This document shows positions 30,724 to 40,700 of a stretch of 64,000 bases of DNA, in pieces. A program made the translations under genes and the position numbers. The stretch is from Parabacteroides sp. (GTDB taxonomy: Bacteria > Bacteroidota > Bacteroidia > Bacteroidales > Tannerellaceae): NCBI GenBank assembly GCA_020026285.1, contig JAHHQS010000002.1:1-64000 (forward strand). The letters are read 5' to 3'. The number at the start of each line of letters is the position of its first letter. The stretch's first letter is position 1. The notes under the pieces are model-generated. The model worked only from the letters and a program-made list of their open reading frames with translations. It was not told where the DNA came from and searched no databases.

Positions 30724-32883
30724 ATGAAAAATATAATATATATATTGTTTACATTTCTGATGTTTCATCTGTCTTCTTGTTCAGAAGATTCTCTCGAAGA
30801 GAAAAATCCTCGGATAGGTTGTGTAACGGTTACTTTGACCAGTGGAGAAGCAGAAACTCGTACTAATCTGACTACTACGTCAGCATTGCAGAATGTGGAA
30901 ACAGTTTATATAGCTTTGTATAAAGGAAACAACAGAGAAACTGCTTCTTTTGTTGAGTGCAGGGATTTTGAATGGGATAACACCCTTGATAAGGAGACCG
31001 GCGGAAAACAGACAAGAACATTTTCTTTTTCCGGAAAGGTGACTGCTGGTGAAGAATATATCATCCTGGCAGTAGGACTTGATGCCGAATCGAAGACTAC
31101 TTACGGATTCGCATCGCTGACAGATTTTCAAAATAAACTAAATAATAAGACATTGGCTCAGGCTGAGGCAGTATGTGCTGAAGCGGGAGCAGTAACAATC
31201 TCGAGATCTGAATTGTTTTCGGGCTGGAACTCATTTGTTTTCGACCCGGATATTGAAAATAAGATTCAGGTGGAAATCCGCCGCCGTGTGGCAGGTGTGT
31301 TATGTTATATGAAGGATATCCCTTATGAGATCAACGGCTCTTTAATTTATGAAGTCCGGCTGGTATTGAATCAGAATCAGCGTAACACGATATCGCTGGC
31401 TGCTCCGAATGCAAAAGATGCCATTGATTTTGGAACGGGAGAATTACCCGACAGTCGAGTGCTGGGAAGTGTCCGGCTGCTTGCCCCGGAAGGAGAAACG
31501 CCCCCTCCCTCTATTGTAGGAGAAGGAAAAGATGACAAAGGATTGTGGAAGATTCAGAAAAGTTATACTGATGCCCTGCATATTCTGCCAAATACATTGC
31601 TGATTGGTTCTTATGTCCTTCCTATCCAAAAAACTAATTCAGCAGATGCCACTCTTTCTATCGAGTTACTGGATGGAACAGGAAAGCCGGTTATTTCATT
31701 CCCGTTGACCACGAAAGATGGCGGAAACATTTATTCAATCGAACCGAACAAGATTTATCATCTGGGAGATAAGAAAAATCCGTTAGGTGTGGATGATTAC
31801 GATTTCCCGATCAGTGTAGCAGGTTCAAATTTGCAATTGACAGTTTCTCCGTGGAATGAGAGAGATGTGGATGTCATATTTCCGAATGTGCCTATTTATT
31901 CCCGAATGGAATATAAAAACTCGTATAATGAATCCACGTATGTCTTTGACTGTGTCAATACAGAAGATCTGCTGACAATTTACCCTTCGCTCTTGAAAAA
32001 GAGATGGAAACTGACAGTCTTATACGACAATCCGGATAAAGATCCAGATTATGATAAATGGATCTATATTAAAAATGGAGACCAGTATGTTGAAACTTAC
32101 GAATCGACGTTGGATGAAAGTGGAAAAAATGTTACTCTTACTTTCCGAATAAACGACTTTGTAAAATATCGTGATCCGGCCAAGTATAATCCGAATACTG
32201 TTGAAGGACAGAAGCTTATTAATGGAGATTGCCGAAAAGCTTATTTCATTCTGGTAACCGAAGGGGCGGAAAAGAATCCTCAGACTCTGGTTGTAAGGCA
32301 ATATAATGCTTTTACAGTCAGTTTCGTTTCAGGAAAGGAAGAATATCGATGTGGAATAAGCAGATATGATCTGGAACAGAAAAGAAATCCGGACGGAACA
32401 CTTGTCGAAAAAGGGAAAAATGATCGGTGGGGATTCTTCCAAACTACGCCTTTTTATATATATGGTTCAGAATCTAATAAATCAAATAGTGATGAGAGGG
32501 GACTGCTCTGTTATCAGAGTGCAAATGAAAAAGGACAGAAAGATGGATGGAACGGTTCTGCCCTTCAGTTCTGCTGGAAAGACGGCTGGGTTTTTGATGG
32601 AACGACCGATGTGTCGGGAACCACTGATTGGTGTCTGACTGCAAGAATGGAACTGCAAGAATTCTTCAAACAGTATGCTGTGCATAAAAATATAAAGACG
32701 AATGTGAATGTGGATGGTTTTTATTGGTCGGCTACTGCTAAAGGAGGTTCACGAACAAAGACCTACTATCAGAAAATGGGAACTCTCTCTGGTGAAAATA
32801 TCCTGGAGACTACGGATCTGGATTCTTGGGCGAAAAGAGATACGTATGGATATTTCCGTCAGGTAAGGGAATTTTTAAAATAA
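30724..32883 (+). CDS. Large fimbrillin-like lipoprotein, 719 aa
   Basis: This lipoprotein has lipid Cys19 (LSSC) and a Thr-Arg site at 45-46 (ETRTNLT). The N-terminal half resembles the major fimbrillin (EEYIILAVGLDAE; RRRVAGVLCYMKDIPY). The C-terminal half is a separate domain rich in Trp and Tyr (WGFFQTTPFYIYGSE, WNGSALQFCWKDGW), unlike a shaft pilin. A fimbrillin with an added C-terminal domain fits an accessory or tip subunit. No exact counterpart is recognised. Confidence 0.7.
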   Translation: MKNIIYILFTFLMFHLSSCSEDSLEEKNPRIGCVTVTLTSGEAETRTNLTTTSALQNVETVYIALYKGNNRETASFVECRDFEWDNTLDKETGGKQTRTFSFSGKVTAGEEYIILAVGLDAESKTTYGFASLTDFQNKLNNKTLAQAEAVCAEAGAVTISRSELFSGWNSFVFDPDIENKIQVEIRRRVAGVLCYMKDIPYEINGSLIYEVRLVLNQNQRNTISLAAPNAKDAIDFGTGELPDSRVLGSVRLLAPEGETPPPSIVGEGKDDKGLWKIQKSYTDALHILPNTLLIGSYVLPIQKTNSADATLSIELLDGTGKPVISFPLTTKDGGNIYSIEPNKIYHLGDKKNPLGVDDYDFPISVAGSNLQLTVSPWNERDVDVIFPNVPIYSRMEYKNSYNESTYVFDCVNTEDLLTIYPSLLKKRWKLTVLYDNPDKDPDYDKWIYIKNGDQYVETYESTLDESGKNVTLTFRINDFVKYRDPAKYNPNTVEGQKLINGDCRKAYFILVTEGAEKNPQTLVVRQYNAFTVSFVSGKEEYRCGISRYDLEQKRNPDGTLVEKGKNDRWGFFQTTPFYIYGSESNKSNSDERGLLCYQSANEKGQKDGWNGSALQFCWKDGWVFDGTTDVSGTTDWCLTARMELQEFFKQYAVHKNIKTNVNVDGFYWSATAKGGSRTKTYYQKMGTLSGENILETTDLDSWAKRDTYGYFRQVREFLK

Positions 32884-32890
32884 ATTGAAG

Positions 32891-35119
32891 ATGAAACAGA
32901 TAGCAATATATTTCATATTATTTCTTTCATTATTTACAGCCTGTAAAAATGATCAGTTGGAAATAGAATCTGGAAATCAAGATGCTGACGATCTTTCAGT
33001 ATTCAGACTGATTCCTTCCGAAATGCCGGTGGTGACTACCCGCAGTGTTGATAATCAGACGAAGACAATCGAGAATGTGGCTGTTTTTTCTTTTGATGAA
33101 AAAGGAATTTATCAGACTTCTTATACCCAGTCTTCTTCCAATAATATTACATCTGTTTCCATTTATCTGGATAAGAATATCACACAGACATTATATGTAG
33201 TATGTAATCATCCGGATTATATCGCCTTGGAACAAAGAGTGAAACAGAAAGGGGATCTGGCCAGCCTGAAGGCTGAGACGATATCGATAGAACACCCGGA
33301 TGATGCTTTTTCAGGTTCTTATGTCATGGTGGGACAGCTGAATTTGATCAAGGGAGAATCTTGGAATCGGGATGTGATATTGACCAGACTGACGGCTTGT
33401 TTCGATTTCAGTATCAGTTATATACCGGACAAAAAAAATGAAGATTTCAAAATAACTTCAGTCTCTGTTTGTAATATACCCAGGGGCAGTTCGCTGTTAT
33501 CAACAGAAATGACCGATAGTCTGCAGTCGAATACGAACGATTATGTTTATAATGAGCAGCCGAATGTCATGAAAGATCGTTTTTTTCTAACTCCTTGTAC
33601 CTTGAAAACGGAAGAAAAGACTCCGGTGGATAAAGCCGTTTTTACAACAGAGGCTTTCTTTCATATGTTTGAAAATCGAAGAGGACAAGTGGATAATGTA
33701 GTTGACTCCTGGCCTGAGTTGAAGGAAATGAGTGGAGATCCGTTGTATATCTATTATAAACAGTTGTACAAACGCTTGAGAGCTAAAGATTATCCGAATC
33801 AAATTGGTATGATTGATAAGGAAGGTGAAATGCCTGAAAATGCTCAATTCCGTTTTGCTACCTATCTGCTGATAGAAGGAGTTTATAGAAACAATACGGG
33901 TTCTTTCCAGACAAAATATTATGTTTATCTGGGGTATGATGCATATAAGGATTTCAATGTGTGCCGAAATACTTTTTACAAGTATGATATAAGGATCAAG
34001 GCATACGATAAACTGGATACCAGAGTGACGGGACAGAGTCTGGATGGATTGACGGTCTATGTTTCCGATGAAGAATTGGATGCACATTGTAATGTGGTGC
34101 GCGGTTTGCTTTATGCCCCGTCAAAATGGGAAATCTTTGTGAAAAATCCGGATTTGACTCCGTGGCTGGAAGTTTCTCATTCTGCTGTTTATAAACCGGG
34201 TTTCCATGGCGGGCAGGAAACAGCGACGGGTGATGAGGCTGCTTTTCGTATCAAGGGAGATATCGGATTGACTTATTTCTATATTCATACCGATGAATAT
34301 GTGCCGGATGTGAAAACTCCTCTTGAGAATATTAATATTAAGCCTCGGAGTGGAACGATTGTCTGCCGTAATCTGGAGAATGACATGGAAAAAGAAGTTA
34401 CCGTGACTCAGCTCCCTGCCCAGATGGTTGTCTGTCATATCAAGTATGATATCCATACAACGAAGGAAGTCAGGGATACTTTCTTTATAGAAAATAAATT
34501 GGAAAGCAAGAATCTTTACTGGGGATTTCTGAATTATTGGAGTTTTATTACTGATGATCTGATTGCCGCCGGACAATGGGACGGACTGGCTAATACACGA
34601 CGTTTGTATGATGTGGCAGTGAAGGGCGACAAGTGGGGAATCAAACCGGCTTATCCCGATGGTATTCCTTATGATCATGCTTTGGGATATATTTTATCAA
34701 AAAACCGTGATCGAAATGGAAACGGAAAGATTGATTATGATGAAATTGTCTGGTACTGGACCTCGGCTAATGAGTTGCAGGCTTTGAGTGGTCATGCCTT
34801 AGGGATAAGTTGTAATTATATGGACGAGAATCTGAAAAATACGGTACACGGACTGGGGAGGATTATGACAAGTAAATACCATTCTTCTTCACCTTCTGTA
34901 GCCGATCCGGATGGAGTTACTGTTGGCAGTTCTTATTATGTCGAGATGCCTAATGGTAAAAAGTGGATTGGTCAGCGTGACAGACGATATAATGTGATTG
35001 CTGCACGGCGTACCAATGCCTGGTATGGCGAAAATTCAGGTGAGGCCGGGGGTAATACGGATATAGATTCCGAATGGGATGACAATCAGGAAATTATAAT
35101 GCCTAAGAATAATCAATAA
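32891..35119 (+). CDS. Fimbrial accessory lipoprotein with EF-hand-like loop (DUF4906-like)
   Basis: This protein of about 742 aa has lipid Cys18 (LFTAC) and a Thr-Thr-Arg site (49-51). The C-terminal region has a calcium-loop-like motif NRDRNGNGKIDYDEI and then WYWTSANELQALSGHALG, which recalls the DUF4906 and FISUMP-type surface domains found on Bacteroides fimbrial tip proteins. The ATG at 32891 is chosen over a TTG at 32885. It is 7 bases after the previous stop, so the two are co-transcribed. Confidence 0.7.
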   Translation: MKQIAIYFILFLSLFTACKNDQLEIESGNQDADDLSVFRLIPSEMPVVTTRSVDNQTKTIENVAVFSFDEKGIYQTSYTQSSSNNITSVSIYLDKNITQTLYVVCNHPDYIALEQRVKQKGDLASLKAETISIEHPDDAFSGSYVMVGQLNLIKGESWNRDVILTRLTACFDFSISYIPDKKNEDFKITSVSVCNIPRGSSLLSTEMTDSLQSNTNDYVYNEQPNVMKDRFFLTPCTLKTEEKTPVDKAVFTTEAFFHMFENRRGQVDNVVDSWPELKEMSGDPLYIYYKQLYKRLRAKDYPNQIGMIDKEGEMPENAQFRFATYLLIEGVYRNNTGSFQTKYYVYLGYDAYKDFNVCRNTFYKYDIRIKAYDKLDTRVTGQSLDGLTVYVSDEELDAHCNVVRGLLYAPSKWEIFVKNPDLTPWLEVSHSAVYKPGFHGGQETATGDEAAFRIKGDIGLTYFYIHTDEYVPDVKTPLENINIKPRSGTIVCRNLENDMEKEVTVTQLPAQMVVCHIKYDIHTTKEVRDTFFIENKLESKNLYWGFLNYWSFITDDLIAAGQWDGLANTRRLYDVAVKGDKWGIKPAYPDGIPYDHALGYILSKNRDRNGNGKIDYDEIVWYWTSANELQALSGHALGISCNYMDENLKNTVHGLGRIMTSKYHSSSPSVADPDGVTVGSSYYVEMPNGKKWIGQRDRRYNVIAARRTNAWYGENSGEAGGNTDIDSEWDDNQEIIMPKNNQ

Positions 35120-35136
35120 ATAAAACTGATACAAAG

Positions 35137-36138
35137 ATGAAACAATATATATTATTCCCTTTTCTGTTTCTGCTATTTTCCTGTAGTGAGGATGTTGCCG
35201 ATGATTTGACAGGCTCGGAAAGCAAGGCTGTCTTTCAGGTAAGAATGGAACTGCCTGATGGTAAAATAGGAGAGCCGCAGCTGGCTGATAGAACAACTAA
35301 ATTGTATGTGGCAGAACGTCTGCAGGAGCATGGAGAGTTTTTACATTGCTCGGCAGATAAACGGTTTGTTCTGGATGGAAATACCTATCATGTGGCAAAT
35401 CTGTACGGACAATGGTATAAATTCGCTTTTGTCAGTGTTCCCAAGTGGGAAGAAGGAGGCGGAGAAAGCATGTTTTCGGAAATGAATGCTGCAGAACAGA
35501 CTTGTGACTTTACCAAATTGCTGGTGGATTATTCGGAAGCCTTTGCTTTTCAGAAGAACTCCGTGAATACATATAAAGATATGCATGTCTATCGTAAGGT
35601 CATTGACCGATGGATCAAAAAGGATGAACCTTCGTTAGAGAATGTCGTGTTGAAGCGAATTACAGGTGACTTGATTTTTGATTTGGGAAAGCCTGCTGAC
35701 CAGTTCCAGTTTCCTGTCAAAAAAATATCTCTGTTACTGAAAAATCCGAATAAAAGAGTTTATATCAGAGATGAAGCCAATGCTGAGGTGATTGTAGATA
35801 AAGGGGATGGCTCTGATTGGATTTATGAACTGGAGCTTCTTCGTGGCAGAGAAGATCAATATCAGTTGCAGTACATGAAGCTGGCTTTGTTGCCCGATGT
35901 TATTGAAGGACAGATTCAGGTATCTTACTACGACAACCCTAATGTGGATGTTTTTGAGATTGGAGGAGAAAAAGGTATTCCTGTCAAGGTCAAGCCGAAT
36001 GTGAGGACTATCGTCATGTTCAATGGTATGGAAAAGAAAGAATTTGAAATCAGATATGCCGGATTCAATGACGGTAATGGTGATGGTAGTGATGCCGTGA
36101 TTGATGTGGGTGAGGATAAGTGGAACGGATGGATTTAA
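35137..36138 (+). CDS. Fimbrial locus lipoprotein, 333 aa
   Basis: This lipoprotein has lipid Cys16 (LLFSC) and is predicted to be all-beta. The segment VVLKRITGDLIFDLG matches the position of the conserved beta strand in other subunits. The C-terminus (EDKWNGWI) keeps a terminal Trp motif. No named family is recognised with confidence. A minor pilin is likely from context. It is 17 bases after the preceding gene. Confidence 0.65.
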   Translation: MKQYILFPFLFLLFSCSEDVADDLTGSESKAVFQVRMELPDGKIGEPQLADRTTKLYVAERLQEHGEFLHCSADKRFVLDGNTYHVANLYGQWYKFAFVSVPKWEEGGGESMFSEMNAAEQTCDFTKLLVDYSEAFAFQKNSVNTYKDMHVYRKVIDRWIKKDEPSLENVVLKRITGDLIFDLGKPADQFQFPVKKISLLLKNPNKRVYIRDEANAEVIVDKGDGSDWIYELELLRGREDQYQLQYMKLALLPDVIEGQIQVSYYDNPNVDVFEIGGEKGIPVKVKPNVRTIVMFNGMEKKEFEIRYAGFNDGNGDGSDAVIDVGEDKWNGWI

Positions 36139-36207
36139 TCCGGAATTCCTGACTGTAAAAAGGAAGATTGTATGTTGAATGGATAAATATGATTTAAAAT
36201 AATAATT

Positions 36208-37689
36208 ATGTATAAGATATTTCCTCTTGTTTTACTATGGGTGTTTATTTCATCCTGCAGTAAAGATAGTGAAACGTTGAATCCTGATTCTGATTCGTCA
36301 TCAGTTGTTGCAGGTGATCAGTTTATTATCGATTATACTGTAGGGGATAATATGACTCGTGCTGGTGTGGATGGGCAGGTGAATGGGAATCGTCGTATCG
36401 CATCTCTGACTTATTTGCTTTATGAAGAAGGTTTCTTTAAACGTAGAAGAGAAATTCCGGATATGGATAAGGCTCAGTTCCCGATGACACGTGATAATAT
36501 GACATGGGCGCAGCGAGAGGCATTGAAGGATACTTTGCGATGTGGATATACTTATCATGTTGTTTTTGTTGCAAATGCAAAGGTGGATGAGACATTGATC
36601 ATTAATTATCCTACTCAGGAGGAATATAAAGAAAAGTTACGTTACAGCGATATCTCACTGACTCTTCCGAAGTTGCCGATACAAAAGGATGAAGAGATGT
36701 TCTATCTGTTTACAAAAGATGTTTCGTCCGCTACGGAGCAAGTGGATCGTTATCAGCCTTATAATTGCCCTGTTTTGTTGCAGCGAGTAGTGGCCAGGAC
36801 GGATTTTACAAGACCAGTTCTGACTGTAACCGAAGTTGAAAAGCAGTCGGAGATGCGATTGAAAGAATTATATAGTAAATGGATGGAAAGTAACGGTTTG
36901 ATAGCAGAATCGGTAAAGACTGCTCTTACTTCCTTTGCTGATGATTTAGATAAGATAAAAACTGCAGAAAATCTGACTGAAGTAACGAATCTGCAGACGA
37001 AGATTAAAGGTTTCACTTATTGGGATAAGCTGAAACCGATTCTGGAGACATCTGTCTATCCTGTACTTAAATCAGATTTGTTCATGAATCCTTGTCTGAC
37101 ATCGGAACTGTTTTCTTCGTGGACAGGATATCTGGGTGAAGTGGTTTATGACAACATGCCTAATACGTTCAACATAAGTAAGTGGGAATCTTCAGCAAGC
37201 AATACTTTCAGAAAGAAAATAAAAACAAATATTATTGAAGAAAGTGGTTTGAATAAATTTTCTGTAATAACCTTCGGACAAAACAATATGAATGATGAAT
37301 TGGGAAAAATTAAAAAGTTCGTATTGAGTAAAGAAACAGAATCTCATACGATTCCGGCAGGAAACATACAGGCGGGGGTTTTGGGGAATTGTTCTTCTTC
37401 CATACAGTACATACCTTTTGTCGGGATGGAATATATTGAACAGGAAGCCGGCCGGAAGACATATGAACAATCCGGTCTGGACTTAGGAGAGATTCTAGGT
37501 TATACGAATCAGGAAATTATTACAAAAATTAATGAGACCTTGTTTGTTCCTGCTCCCGATGGCAAATATAAGGAATCCTTTAATAATTTCACATTGTCTT
37601 TTTCTATACCAGACTTGTCGAAGGATGGAAGTGTGAATGTTTCAGGGGAATGGAAGAAGGCTGAAAAAGATATACAGCCTGTTCCTTGA
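36208..37689 (+). CDS. Fimbrial locus lipoprotein, 493 aa
   Basis: This lipoprotein has lipid Cys17 (FISSC) and a Thr-Arg site at 50-51 (MTRAGVDG). The region after it (RRIASLTYLLYEEG) and LLQRVVARTDF resemble FimA/Mfa-like pilin strands. A helical insertion around residues 215-270 (WMESNGLIAESVKTALTSFA and beyond) is unusual for a pilin. It is probably a minor or tip-proximal subunit. Confidence 0.65.
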   Translation: MYKIFPLVLLWVFISSCSKDSETLNPDSDSSSVVAGDQFIIDYTVGDNMTRAGVDGQVNGNRRIASLTYLLYEEGFFKRRREIPDMDKAQFPMTRDNMTWAQREALKDTLRCGYTYHVVFVANAKVDETLIINYPTQEEYKEKLRYSDISLTLPKLPIQKDEEMFYLFTKDVSSATEQVDRYQPYNCPVLLQRVVARTDFTRPVLTVTEVEKQSEMRLKELYSKWMESNGLIAESVKTALTSFADDLDKIKTAENLTEVTNLQTKIKGFTYWDKLKPILETSVYPVLKSDLFMNPCLTSELFSSWTGYLGEVVYDNMPNTFNISKWESSASNTFRKKIKTNIIEESGLNKFSVITFGQNNMNDELGKIKKFVLSKETESHTIPAGNIQAGVLGNCSSSIQYIPFVGMEYIEQEAGRKTYEQSGLDLGEILGYTNQEIITKINETLFVPAPDGKYKESFNNFTLSFSIPDLSKDGSVNVSGEWKKAEKDIQPVP

Positions 37690-37750
37690 TCGCTTTATTG
37701 AATGTCTGTGTCTGTCTTCTTGAGGAAGATTGCAAAATAAATAGTTTATT

Positions 37751-40700
37751 ATGAGATTTATAAGAATTGTATATATCACATTGTTGGGACTGCTTTTCGG
37801 AGTGGTGGCTGGAGATTATAATTTGTTTGCTCAGAAGATTAAAGTAGACAATCCGCGTTTCCCGCGTAAGGCTATGACTTTCCCGGATTGTGTTGTAAAT
37901 GCATCGTTGAGAGTTGTTTCTGTACTGGAAGGAGAGAAGGGGCTGAATAATTTATTGGATCATGATTTGAACAATACGGTTTCTTTCCGTGCTATTGCAG
38001 ATGTAAAGCTGTTTGAGGATGTAGTGGTTCGTATCAAAGATCGCAAACATATTTATCCGAAAGGAACTATAGGCGGTTTCTGTGTTCAGTCCAAATCGGA
38101 AGGTGGGTTGCTCTCTCTTGATGTTCTGAAGGTTGTGAATATAGGTTTTTATCTGAATGGGAAATTGGTAAAGACTGTGCCTGTAAAAGAATCATCGGAA
38201 GGGAACAAGTTACTGGGACTGCAGCTTATTCAGTTTGGTGGCAATGAGGCGGCAACAACTATTTCAGCAGAATCGCCTTGTGAGTTTGATGAAATAGGTC
38301 TGTTTTATGGGGGTGTAAGTCTTTCGGTTATCAATGCTGTCAAGGTCCGTTATGGTTTTGTGGGGGATAATATAGAATCAAAACTGATAAACGATAACGG
38401 TAAAGAGCCATGGGTTAAGATTATTAATGATAGTGGTTTGGCGAAATCAGAACGAATCATTGACTCGGATCTGGATAATCATGCAACACTGGCTGCAGTG
38501 GTTGTTGCTGTTCCTGTTAATCTGGTATTGAAAACAACCCGGGAGTTTTCAGCGGGCAGTGAAGTCGGTTTCGTTTATTTTAATGCAGATGTACTGTCTC
38601 TTCCCTTGGGGGAGAGTTTTCTGGAAGTGTCTAATTCAAAAGGGGAAACCAGAAAAATCAATCTGGATCCTTCGTTACTCAAAGTAGGGTTGTTGTCATT
38701 CGGACGTGTACGTATGTCTATTATATCTCCAATACCATTTAATCAGGTAAGGCTTCATCAGCCCGGTGGTGTAGGTATCGGTGGCGGTGAATATTATTAT
38801 GGATTTGTTAATGAAGCTCCTGAGGTTAATCTTGTGCAGGATCTGGGGCTAAGCATGGATGCTCAGATCTGTGAAACACAGTCGCAATATCAGTTGTATT
38901 CGAAGAGAAAAGTAAAATGGGAAATAGTCAGTCATCCGTCTGAAGATAAGACCGTGACTGTCGATCCGGTTACTGGAGCCGTTTCGAATATGGCTTTGAA
39001 TGTAACCGGAGATTATGAATTCAAAGCCACTTTGGAGGAGGATCCTACGTGTGTTGGTTATGTAAGACTGCACCGAGGAGTAAAGCCTGATAACAATGAT
39101 TGTAACCAACCAGTGTCGTCGGAGAAAAATTTTGAGGCATATTCTCCTGAGGGAATAAGTGGCGGAATTCTTATTTGGCAAAACATGAAGAATCCGGCAA
39201 ATATTGTGGATCCCAGCATGGATACCTATGCAGAATATGAAAATGTTCTGAGTCTTTTGGATAATACAGCCATTATTGGTATAAAAAATACAAAGGACAA
39301 CATCAGTGACGGAACTGTATCCAAGCGTGTCGGCTTTGTAATGGAAGTCCCTGTTGATGTGTTGAATGTCGGCTTGCTGAAGACATTCCAGATACGAGTG
39401 AAAAATAAAGAAGGTAAGGAGATTTATAAAGCTTTGATTGATCGTTCCAATCTGTTGTCGGTAGGACTGATAGGAGCCCAGAAATCGTATAAAATGCGTT
39501 ATAGTATAGAAGTTCCGGCTTCAAAAGGTTGTTTTGACAGATTTGAATTATGGTCAGTGGGACTTCTTGAACTGAAATTGAAAAGTCTGCGTATCTATGG
39601 CGCTTTTGTTGAGGATGTATCCACGATTTGTGATGATCCGTTAGGATGTGATTCTTATATCGTGGGTAGTTCGGGGCTTGACGAAGCATCGATAAATTAT
39701 GAAGGAACGAAACTGACAGGTGTTGTAAATGTCGGAGCTTTCTGGAAGGATCTTGAAAATGTGATAGATGAAAATCTGGATTCTTATGCTACTTTCGAGG
39801 AGGTACTTTCGGTAGGAGGTATGGCTTCTATATCTGTTCGCTTGGGGAAAGTGATGGATAAAACTCATCAGTTGGGAGTGGTTATTGACCAGAAGACTTT
39901 TTTGGCGAATATATCATTGATACATGTTATCAAAATGGAGCTTCTGAGAGATGGAGTAACGGTTGGGCATCCTAAAAATACTTGGAATGTATTAGGAGCT
40001 GATGTCATTGGTTATGGTGATAAAAGTATGCTGATGATGAACTCTTCGGTGCCGTTTGATGAAGTTCGTTTAACGATAGGCGATGGCGTAAGTGCTTTGA
40101 ATGGAATGCATGTCTATGGTGTCTTTATCAGAAATGATTCAGATGGAGATGGCATACCTGATTGTGTTGATCCGGAATCGTGTGGCAGCAGTCTGGTAAA
40201 CGTGAAGGCAACAGATCATATTTGTCTGAGTGATCAGAATATTGAAGTAACAGGAGAGATTGTCAATTTGGGTGACGCAGATTCAAAGACTTATCGTTTG
40301 ACTTATAGTGGAGATGAACCGTTGTCGTTTGAGCAAACTGTAACGAAAGAAAAGGTGGGGTTGGTTACCTGGCCGTTTGGACCTTTTACCAAGCCTGGCC
40401 GTTTTCAGTTATATGTAGATGAAAAAATAAAAGGAGTCGATAACCAGGATGTTTATGATCGTGTTGCAGAGTATTCGTTTGACGTACATCCGAATGAAAC
40501 CTCTTGGAAGACAGAACCGATCAATGATAATTGGAACGAATGGGAAAACTGGGATAAAGGTTCTCCCTGGACTTGTACAAATGTTATAATTACAAAAGGT
40601 GCTGCAATGTATCCGATTCTGACCGAACGTGAAATGAATGGTTGTAATATGATTCATTTCGAACCCAATACGGAAGTGGCAAATACACATTATTTGTCTT

